DNA of 64,000 nt from Bolinopsis microptera (taxonomy: Eukaryota; Ctenophora; Tentaculata; Lobata; Bolinopsidae): assembly GCF_026151205.1 (NCBI RefSeq), contig NC_087077.1, forward strand, positions 3,968,001-4,032,000, given 5' to 3'. The notes beneath the pieces were generated by a model. The model saw nothing but the letters and a program-made list of their open reading frames with translations. It was not told the origin of the DNA and ran no database searches. Both the position numbers and the translations under genes were made by a program. Shown piece after piece: positions 45,601-59,920 of the stretch (its first letter is position 1; every line of letters begins with the position of its first letter).

Positions 45601-46043
45601 ATGTATAATGTATAATGTATAATGTATAATGTATAATGTATAATGTATAAGCGGACTTACTTCTTGTTCTAGGGTGCGGATCTTCTGTCCTTTCCCCACA
45701 TCGTTATCTTTAATGTAGCTGTGTTTTTCTCTTTCGTCTAACAATGCTTTCTTCAGTACCACTACTTGGGCCCGAACCTGGAAACATGCTTCTTTTTGGG
45801 ATTTTTTAGGAAACAAACTACATTGATGAAGAAGACTACAAATTCTTGATTTAGTCTTGAGCATCTATTCAACAAATAATCGTGTGTTGAACACGTAAAA
45901 ATGCGTTTTTAACTAACCTGAGCATACTGATTAGCAAGCCGCTGATACTTGCTCGCTAAATCCTCACTGTCTCTAGAACACGATGTGATACTGCTGGGAG
46001 GGGAGATACTTCTGTTATCCATCAAGCTCAACAAGTGAGTCAT
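42602..46043 (-). CDS. PPP1R21: PPP1R21 orthologue, exons 1-9 (N-terminal half)
   Basis: The exons are 45918-46043, 45661-45777, 45381-45467, 44922-45032, 44553-44663, 44339-44451, 43928-44018, 43384-43629 and 42602-42690. All have GT-AG borders and the phases agree. The start is MTHLLSLMDNRS; an in-frame ATG at 46022 is an alternative. The KLRAQ region of the family is clear: YQRLANQYAQ-VRAQVVVLKKALLDE, then VDSLTFRNKQL-RIDSLQQQL. A long coiled coil follows, then the helical block YCTYLEQRTQLY and LLLENTSHIRPML, and exon 9 with DITNYLSLILNLFKK. The protein continues in exons 10-16 (23050-26368). In human it is FERRY subunit Fy-2 on early endosomes. Exon lengths add up to 741 codons. Intron 8 holds a run of 20 C (42873-42892). 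Confidence 0.93.
45181..45377. repeat. 10-bp minisatellite flush with the exon 3 donor of PPP1R21
   Basis: About 20 copies of ATAATATGTT (variants with AAAATATGTT and ATACTATGTT). On the transcript strand, intron 3 begins GTAATATTATAAC, so the repeat starts within the donor site itself. Confidence 0.9.
45587..45652. repeat. 9-bp minisatellite next to the exon 2 donor of PPP1R21
   Basis: Seven or more copies of GTATAATGT. On the transcript strand it begins 8 bases after the GTAAGT donor at 45660. Confidence 0.9.
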
Positions 46044-46074
46044 CTCACGACACAAGTAGTGTGTCGGGGCTGAT

Positions 46075-47944
46075 CATATCACCTCATCTCATGGGCATGT
46101 AGTGCACTTAGCTAGGAATATTGTTAACTTAGATAAGAATATATCACCTTATCTACTGCACTTAGCTAGGAATAATGTTAACTTAGATAAGAATATATCA
46201 CCTTATCTACTGCACTTAGCTAGGAATAATGTTAACTTAGATAAGAATATATCACCTTATCTACTGCACTTAGCTAGGAATAATGTTAACTTAGATAAGA
46301 ATATATCACCTCATCTCATGGGCATGTAGTGCACTTAGCTAGGAATAATGTTAACTTAGATAAGAATATATCACCTTATCTACTGCACTTAGCTAGGAAT
46401 ATTGTTAACTTAGATAAGAATACATCACCTTATCTACTGCACTTAGCTAGGAATAATGTTAACTTAGATAATAATATATCACCTCATCTCATGGGCATGT
46501 AGTGCACTTAGCTAGGAATAATGTTAACTTAGATAATAATATATCACCTTATCTACTGCACTTAGCTAGGAATATTGTTAACTTAGATAAGAATATATCA
46601 CCTTATCTACTGTACTTAGCTAGGAATAATGTTAACTTAGATAAGTTCAATACATCACCTTATCTACTGCACTTAGCTAGGAATAATGTTAACTTAGATA
46701 AGTTCAATACATCACCTTATCTACTGCACTTAGCTAGGAATAATGTTAACTTAGATAAGAATATATCACCTTATCTACTGCACTTAGCTAGGAATAATGT
46801 TAACTTAGATAAGAATATATCAGCTTATCTAGTGCACTTAGCTAGAAATATTGTTAACTTAGATAAGAATATATCACCTTATCTACTGCACTTAGCTAGG
46901 AATAATGTTAACTTAGATAAGAATATATCACCTTATCTACTGCACTTAGCTAGGAATAATGTTAACTTAGATAAGAATATATCACCTTATCTACTGCACT
47001 TAGCTAGGAATAATGTTAACTTAGATAAGAATATATCACCTCATCTCATGGGCATGTAGTGCACTTAGCTAGGAATAATGTTAACTTAGATAAGAATATA
47101 TCACCTTATCTACTGCACTTAGCTAGGAATAATGTTAACTTAGATAAGAATACATCACCTTATCTACTGCACTTAGCTAGGAATAATGTTAACTTAGATA
47201 ATAATATATCACCTCATCTCATGGGCATGTAGTGCACTTAGCTAGGAATAATGTTAACTTAGATAATAATATATCACCTTATCTACTGCACTTAGCTAGG
47301 AATATTGTTAACTTAGATAAGAATATATCACCTTATCTACTGTACTTAGCTAGGAATAATGTTAACTTAGATAAGTTCAATACATCACCTTATCTACTGC
47401 ACTTAGCTAGGAATAATGTTAACTTAGATAAGTTCAATACATCACCTTATCTACTGCACTTAGCTAGGAATAATGTTAACTTAGATAAGAATATATCACC
47501 TTATCTACTGCACTTAGCTAGGAATAATGTTAACTTAGATAAGAATATATCACCTTATCTAGTGCACTTAGCTAGGAATAATGTTAACTTAGATAAGAAT
47601 ATATCACCTTATCTACTGTACTTAGCTAGAGAGCTAGGAATATTGTTAACTCAGATAAGAATACATCACCTTATCTACTGCACTTAGCTAGGATTTAGGA
47701 ATAATGTTAACTTAGATAATAACATATCACCTTATCTACTGCACTTAGCTAGGAATAATGTTAACTTAGATAAGAATATATCACCTTATCTACTGCACTT
47801 AGCTAGGAATAATGTTAACTTAGATAAGAATATATCACCTTATCTACTGCACTTAGCTAGGAATAATGTTAACTTAGATAATAATATATCACCTTATCTA
47901 CTGCACTTAGCTAGAGAGCTAGGAATATTGTTAACTTAGGTTAC
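46075..47944. repeat. 54-bp satellite array, about 34 copies, between DHX38 and PPP1R21
   Basis: The unit TGCACTTAGCTAGGAATAAT continues GTTAACTTAGATAAGAATAT and ATCACCTTATCTAC. A marker unit ending CTCATCTCATGGGCATGTAG appears at about 46090, 46310, 46490, 47040 and 47220. The last four show a higher-order repeat of 730 bp (46311 and 47041, 46491 and 47221). 54 is a multiple of three, so 18-residue frames stay open; I do not take them as genes. The array ends about 30 bp from the PPP1R21 start codon. Confidence 0.97.
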
Positions 47945-48331
47945 GATAAAAGACTGATAATTGTTAAATTGGAAGATTTAATTCGAGTCAGAGTTTTGGT
48001 TTGACAATCTTATCCTCTAGATTATAATCAAGAATTTCGATAAAGATCGGACACACTTTTGGTTTTAAAAGTTATAAAATGAAAAACAATATTAAACAAA
48101 TAGAATATAAATGTTCAAGCAGTTCAATTTTCGATAAATAAAAACCCAGTCATCTTCTAAGGCTGGGTACTGATACTGGTCAATGGGTGTTTTTTATACT
48201 CCAACTATTCACAGAGGTTAAAAGATATCTGCTTGTCAACGATAACAGCATAAAGCTTACGTTTCCCAGCACAAATAAACATATTCAAGTTCAGGCACTC
48301 TGATAATCTCACATCTGAAATTGTCCCATGT

Positions 48332-53261
<4,930 letters not shown>

Positions 53262-54089
53262 TCCTTTTGGGAATTAGTAGACTGATAGGTGTTTTATTCA
53301 TGTCATCATTGACCTGGAATGCAGATATTTTATTGAGATTAATATCACGTAACCATTTTTTTTACACTTGTAATTGTGGGTATATTGTATCACAAATGAG
53401 TGGATAAATCCAAAACCATAAAATTCTCTGCCAAGAAAACAACAATTTGCAGTATGTAAAACAAAGTTATCAGTGAGTATTATTAACAAATATCATTTAA
53501 TTATAGATTACGGCGACGAAATGAGAGTTTCCACTCACTGAAAAAACGAAATACATCATGTATTGTCAACGTTTCGGCTACATTCCTTTGTCATAGACGA
53601 AAATCCGGAAATTAACACACAGTTATCTGAGCCTATAAGTAATGGAGACTAAATTAAATATACTTGTAAATTAATGTAAGGAACTTTTCTTTATGAAGTC
53701 GATCTAGCTAGTTAAATTATGTGGAGAATATGTGAAACGGAATAAATTAGTTGAAATAAAGTAACGAGTTCCATCGTCAACAAAATACTTTATACACTTA
53801 ATATGTAGGGATTTTTAAATCCTATGTCAGGTAATGAATATATTAAGTAATTAAATATGGACCAATTGAGTACAAAAATATTTGATATGAGGAGTGTCAG
53901 ATTACGACTTAAGTTTGTCATGTGTATCTAGGAGACCTTATCAATCAAGGAAAAAGAAATTAACATGGTAAGAAGGCAAATTTAAAAACCGCAAAGTATT
54001 TAAATACACGACAAAGGCGTTTTTATGTAAAACAGCAACATTCATTAAATTCAAACGGTTCTTTCAGATCGCAAATGAAATTTGATGAA
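53262..54089. other. DHX38 5' flank, no gene seen
   Basis: Within 60 bp upstream of the ATG the transcript strand has an acceptor-like TTCCAG (about 53312), so the 5' untranslated region may be spliced. Beyond about 53550 the sequence includes CAACGTTTCGGC and TTTGTCATAGACGAAA, which look repeat-derived. Confidence 0.35.
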
Positions 54090-54781
54090 ATCTACTTAAG
54101 TGCCGACCTGCAAAGGATTGACATCATCAATTAATACATATTACAGTGACAACTCAGTAAACCACTCATTAATATGCAAAAGGGGTGGATATGTATCTCT
54201 TCGCCACAACTCATTGAGGGATGTGATAGCAGAGCTATTAGAAACTGCTGGCTGTAAAGATGTTACCACTGAACCTCTCCTCATTCCTGTCAACGGGAGA
54301 GAACTTCCTGCAGGGGCCAACAAAGCAGATGGAGCTAGATTAGATGTTAGTGCTAGGAGTGTATGGAACCCATTGGAAAGGGCATTTTTAGATGTAAGAG
54401 TATTTCATGCTCAAGCTCCTTCCAATAAGGCTCTTGGATCTCCAACCACTATGTACAATACTCACGAGAGACAGAAAAAGAATTTATACAATAAAAGGAT
54501 TGTAGAAGTGGAACATGGGACGTTTACACCGATAGTCCTATCAACCACTGGGGGTATGGGAAGGGAAGCTAATAAGTTCTTCAAGAAATTAGCGGATAAA
54601 CTTTCTAGGAAATCAGGCCAACGGTTGACGGTATAGTGAGGCAATGACATTTATTAGGAAGAGAGTAAGATTTGACCTATTGAGAACAACAGTCATAGCT
54701 CTTAGAGGAGAGAGAGGGTTAAAAAGTAGTAGTGCAGTAAAAATAGCAGAATTAGATATAAATTTGGTGCCAGTTCTTTAA
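54090..54781 (+). pseudogene. LINE with restriction-like endonuclease, 3' fragment (copy 2)
   Basis: It starts in the zinc-binding segment (VNHSLICKRGGYVSLRHN) and gives the nuclease: GARLDVSARSVW and AFLDVRVFHAQAPSN, then VEHGTFTPIVLSTTGGMGRE. Near 54635 a frame break leads to VRFDLLRTTVIALRGERG, which ends at a TAA at 54779-54781. The lysine of the nuclease core is Arg in this copy. It belongs to the same broad family as 26880-28549 but to a different subfamily, closer to copies I know from corals. The reverse transcriptase is absent. Confidence 0.8.
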
Positions 54782-55216
54782 ACTGGCTTACTTATACTAC
54801 TTAAAGGGTGTTTATAAATTTTATTTAGTGTTCTATTGAATTTATAATGAATTTTTATATAGGGTAATTATTATATTTATTTAATTATGTTAAACAATAC
54901 GTTAATCATTATTGGTTGTATAAATAGTTGATTCACGATTTCAATCCTTCGCAGCTCGGCGAGGCCCAGTGCACAGTGGTGCATTTGAAGAAAAGTGTGT
55001 CAAACAGTATATATACATTCAATTAAATCAAGTGATGCAATTGGCAGAGCACAATCAAATTTTAAGTGTTTCAATTGGCAGAGCACAATTCATTGCTACC
55101 AATAATTTGGTGCATTTTGCCGATCTAACGTTATCAGAGATGGTTGTTAGAATTAATTATTGGAAGCGCGGCGCGGCCTACCAGTAATGCATTTATCGAG
55201 CTACAGCATACAGTTT
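54782..55216. other. LINE 3' flank and short local repeat, no gene seen
   Basis: The probable 3' untranslated end of the LINE is followed by AT-rich DNA. CAATTGGCAGAGCACAAT occurs twice (about 55037 and 55074). Confidence 0.4.
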
Positions 55217-55915
55217 AACGGGTGATACTCGGCGCGCGTCCTGGTAGGTTGTAAACCTACAACATACAGTATAAATATCAATTAAATTTAATTTCGGTAC
55301 CAATCATGCAGTTATAATTAAATGTGAACTCCGCTTAGTCAGTAGTACGACATTAAAAATAGTAACCGCTCCAAATTGCAATACCAAATAATTTGTAAAA
55401 TCTACTGCTATATTCTTTGTATCACGTGGTGACCCCCACTGTCGCTTCACTATAGTATGTATCGTCTTCGACGATACAGGGGGAGCCGCGCACTTCGTGC
55501 GCGGCGGATCATACAACGTATGACAATACATTCCTTGACCAAAAATTAACTGTTGCCTTCTAATTCAACCGGGAAAACTTTAATTGACGATGTCAACCTT
55601 TCCAGATTGTTGCTCTGCGAATTAACAAAGCAACGATCTTAGATGCGAAGTAAGAATGATAGTTTGCGCGGCGCGTCGAAGTCCTTCAAGGAAAACTCAA
55701 TACAATGCTATCACCCGACATGGTAGATGAATGCGATGCTAAATTTTGCACCGATATAGCTGCATCTTAATAAAAGCAGAAACTATGGAGCGTTTCGAAT
55801 TAATACGTATAGTACATCGTACCATGCATTGATTGACGATGTCAATCCGTTGTAGGTTTACAACCTACCAGGACGCGCGCCGAGTTGGAACAGATATTTA
55901 ACGAGTATCACCCGT
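55217..55915. repeat. Inverted-repeat element enclosing the second mini-element copy
   Basis: ACGGGTGATACTCG and GGCGCGCGTCCTGGTAGG followed by TTGTAAACCTACAAC at 55217-55262 recur in reverse complement at 55850-55915. The right arm has about 20 extra bases between ACTCG and GGCGCGC. The inner end of each arm is itself a palindrome (GTTGTAGGTTTACAACCTAC). Between the arms lies the 110-bp mini-element and AT-rich filler. Confidence 0.75.
55417..55526. mobile_element. 110-bp hairpin-rich mini-element, copy 2
   Basis: About 90 per cent identical to 22068-22175, with the same ends TTGTATCACG and CGTATGACAA. The flanks TATATTCT and TACATTCC agree in 6 of 8 positions and look like an aged 8-bp duplication. 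The first stem reads GTATCG-TCTTCGA-CGATAC where copy 1 has GTAGCG and CGCTAC, a paired change that keeps the stem. Confidence 0.85.
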
Positions 55916-55926
55916 TAATCAATCCG

Positions 55927-57625
55927 TCGAGATCGATGCGAAGCAAGAATGCTAGTTCGCGCGGCGCAGTCCTCCAATACCATGCATTGTGCATTGATCG
56001 TACAATTTTGGATCCAAATCGATCAACACAAACTGCGCTTAGGTGCCGCGCGGTTGGCTACTCGAAGAGTTTTGGCGCGAACCTGTACAAGATAATACGG
56101 TATGTCGTAGGCCGCCGCTCATCACCTGGATCAAAATGAAACATTTTCCCAAAAATAATGTGCATTGTCCGCTTACTCTGCTCTACCTAGTACCTATGTT
56201 ATGCTCCCGCCAAAAACGTGGTTTAATGGCCTTTAATTAATAAATGCTCGTCAAAGGGATTTCGAAAGATACAAAAAGCAAGTCATGACTGGACCTAAGG
56301 ATCAGCCTGGATACATCATATATTTAGAGATATTGGCAGTATCCAGATAGCCCGACTGCCGAGATATTGATCTGAAACTAAAATTTCTTTAAGTGGTGTA
56401 AGGTAGAATGGCCTCCAGGTAATATGGTCTATGGAACAATCTGTTTTCTTGTAATTACGGCATAAAAATGATGAGATCGGACACAGTTGCTAATATAGTA
56501 CACAAAGTAAGTGAGTATGGTGAACGTCTGATATTATATGCTCTAAGAAAAATTCGTTTTCTGGAAAGTTTCACCGAAATTAAACTCTTACAAGACATTG
56601 TTTATTGTATCAGCAGACCTGATTTGCGATGCTTATAAGTTGTAGACTTAAATAAATAAAATAAAACGGAGAAACGGCATACTAATATCAATAATGTCCA
56701 TATCCTAAGTTTGTTGATTTGTAGCCTTACTTAAATTTCCCCCACCAAAACATGGTTTTGCTACCAATTGATAACATTTTATTTTGTTCAATAAAACAAA
56801 TTTTAATTCAACCAAAACAATTATTATAAATGTGGAAATCAAACAATCAATGGAACCGCACACTGTCAATTAAAAACCCTGCACACACTGTCACTAAGTA
56901 AAACAAATTGTCGAACTGACTCGCACAAAAGCTAATATGCTTCTAACAGAAACATAACTGTGTTATTGGGGACTTGCAGCACAAAAATTAAGGGTATATT
57001 TAGAAATCCACTCTAATGATTGGTCGACGAAAAATATTGTTTAAAACATGAAAATTTTCAGCAAAGGAGAAAATAATATCGGCCATCTTATTGCAAGGAA
57101 TAGTGGCAAAAGTATTGCAGATTTTGAAAAGACATAATGCACATAATGTAAACACAACATCAAACGAATATATTCACTATTGTACAAAATAAGTTAGGGA
57201 ATATAATTATAATGTACAAACATCAATCACCAGATATAAGTGTACATATTTTTCAAATATCTCGCACTTTTTAAAATCACTCGAACAAACATGTTTACAA
57301 TGAAGCGCGCCATGAATATCATAGTGATAAATAGAAAATAACATCTAGAATTAGTAAACATTGCTGGGCTACAGTTGCAATATGAAACATACTCTAGTCT
57401 TCGGCACTTGAAGAAAACTGATAGAAACTTCTCATGAATGCACGAAATTCTTTAAATTCTTTGGAAAACAGCGTTACCAGCGTTACCAGCGTTACCAAAC
57501 ATTCTCTATCAGCTTTTTAATGCTTCGTCTGAACATAATTTGAAACGGCATAATAATTTAGTAATAGATTATAATGATAAATTACATTACAGATCCGAAA
57601 TTGTCACCTCATCTCATCTTAAGAG
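55927..57625. other. Non-coding stretch, no gene seen
   Basis: Around 55930-56060 are GC-richer patches with GCGCGGCGCAG and GATCGATGCGAAGCAAGAATG, similar to 55640-55680, so a repeat pair. The rest is AT-rich without supported genes. Confidence 0.4.
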
Positions 57626-57674
57626 CAAACCGGTTGCCAGTAAACCAGTTGCCAGTAAACCGGTTGCCAGTAAA
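57626..57674. repeat. 15-bp tandem repeat, three copies
   Basis: The unit AAACCGGTTGCCAGT repeats three times, the middle copy with CCAGTT. Short and local. Confidence 0.9.
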
Positions 57675-57679
57675 CTTTC

Positions 57680-59486
57680 ACTTCAATTCTCAACCTGGAA
57701 CTTATATAAACGAATATTCATAACAAGAACCTATATAAATTAGCTACAAGAAATAAAATACGATCAAGTTACCATGGTTACATGGTTACATGCTGACCTC
57801 GTCAGAATGTGGTAAACGGTTCAGAGCCAAATATCTAATAACCCTGACTTGCAGTTGAAGACAATCTTATCTATCTGATCTACTACCAATGTTAAATAAG
57901 ATTTAAGGGAAGCTGTTAACTTTGGTTTTATGCTATATGACGAAAATATAGTACTTCATTCTAACAGAATTTGTTTTGCAGTGTAGTTTTCACTGATAAA
58001 GTCATCACCAAATAAGGATATTATTCAACATTTACTCGATTTAATAGACGTGGGTAATTCAATGGAGGAGAGGTGATACATATTTTAGCTTTAAAGAGGA
58101 AATAACTCTTTGGATAAGAAGCATGATATGCCTCAAATAATATGTCATAAACAAATTGCGATCCTATTTTATCCTTTTTAAAGCTTTCTACGGCCTTTTA
58201 AGAAATGTCACCCCCTACTTTACTATTACCCATGTCTAAAGTTACCAAAAGTTATTGTACATTAACCCGATAAATTATTATGCGATTGCTGAAGGTGCTT
58301 ACATAATACGATTCTGAGCTCCAAATTAGAGTTGTAAAATACAGCTGGTTGAGCCCGTAGTAACACCATCACTGTCAGGATATACAACATAATTTGAAAA
58401 AAATGGATATTCTTCTTCAAGTGTTAGTAGAACGTATATAATAATATGTTATCTCTGTTGAGAATTGAAATGTACTTGTTACAGTGCGACATGTTTACTG
58501 TTCTTTGCACATGCGTAGTACACTATAAAATATTAGTATGTCTCAAGTATAGCTTATCAAAAGTTATATACATCCTCACATTTAAAAAAGCTTGTACCAG
58601 TGGGCTTGAGAGATCAATTCAACATATTTACTATGTGAGCAACGAACAGGCGTTTAATCTGAAAATGTTTTGCCAAGTTTGAAATATGTTGAAGTTGACC
58701 AATCATGGTACAGTTGTTTTAGAATTCAACAATTCGAGTTAGACCTTACTGGAAATAAAATACAACTGATAATTGTATGATATGCATTTAATGTATTGAA
58801 AAATGTATAGAAATAAACAAAAATCATCCAAAATAAGTCCACCTATTTTATATGTTTTCCAGTAAGGTTTAACTAAGACCCGACAGTTTCAAGACAAAAA
58901 GTAGCGGGGATATCGAGAATGTAAAGTTATTAGCGCACATTTATTTTAAGCAGAAAACAATCAAAAATATATTTAAGGAAAGGGAGATCATTTAAAATTA
59001 TCAATAATTTACTACACATTTTCAAAACTCGTCATATATCAACAGGTCAAGCATTAGCCGAGATTTCATTTCGCAGAAATGGAAGAAGTCTTGTTCAGCT
59101 ATCAATAAAATACATTTTCGATCCTTAAATAGGACATCTCGTAACCGTTACAACAACTTAATAGTTTGTCAGTTTTTAGCTCAACTCAGACTTTCTAGCT
59201 GCATCCAGCCACTACGTTCTTAAAACGGTAATTTTTTCTCGGTCAAAACTCAGGGAAATTAACAAGTTTCCTTTAAAACTGCTGGATGAGGCAGGCAGAG
59301 TACAACAGATACCATTTCAACAGAAAAGTATTTCAGTCTTTGTTATACAACTCCAGTATATTATTAGTCCGTAAATGTGTTTAACCCTATTCCGATTTCT
59401 ACAAAAATAACACAAGTAACCCAGTCCTCCTTTCAAAACACCCCTCAAATCTCAATCGTCCCTATCTATCTGTAAGGAAAGAGGCG
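57680..59486. other. Non-coding stretch, nothing recognised
   Basis: AT-rich. A plus-strand frame of 78 codons at 58446-58682 has no domain. No RNA gene or mobile element end is evident. Confidence 0.35.
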
Positions 59487-59552
59487 TGGTCAACACGTGG
59501 TCAACACGTGATCAGCACGTGGTCAACACGTGGTCAGCACGTGGTCAACACG
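59487..59552. repeat. 11-bp tandem repeat with E-box cores
   Basis: Six copies of GTGGTCAACAC (variants GATCAGC and GGTCAGC); each junction makes CACGTG, an E-box. Further CACGTG-containing sites lie at 59848-59900 (GCACGTGC), close to the 3' end of the BH3 gene. Function is unproven. Confidence 0.85.
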
Positions 59553-59920
59553 CCAGTTCTAGGAAGGTTTTCAGCGCTAACATGCAGGGGCAACCAAATA
59601 CAGCGCAGCTTTTAGATCTCTTAATTATTTTAAATCTTTTAGAAAAACGATGTCAGACTTACCAGGGCGGAGAGAAAATAAAATAAAAAATAAATTTGTT
59701 TTACAAAATAGTTTTGAGTGAATAAGTCTGACAACGTGGTGATATTAGTAACGGGCGTTAGGGTAACATCATACAAAAATATTAGAAAAAAAACCTTTAC
59801 TTAATTTATAGATAGTCTGAGTGAAAGGGTTTGGGAAAACGTCTGATGTGCACGTGCATGAGAGACGAGCACGTGCACGCCGCGCATGAGCACGTGTGTA
59901 CTCCTAACTTTCAACCCCTC

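Noticed and set aside
46102-47687. Long plus-strand open frames with 18-residue repeats (HLARNNVNLDKNISPYLL type)
   Set aside because: They follow from a 54-bp satellite unit whose length is a multiple of three; there is no start context, no non-repeat portion, and units vary without regard to codons.
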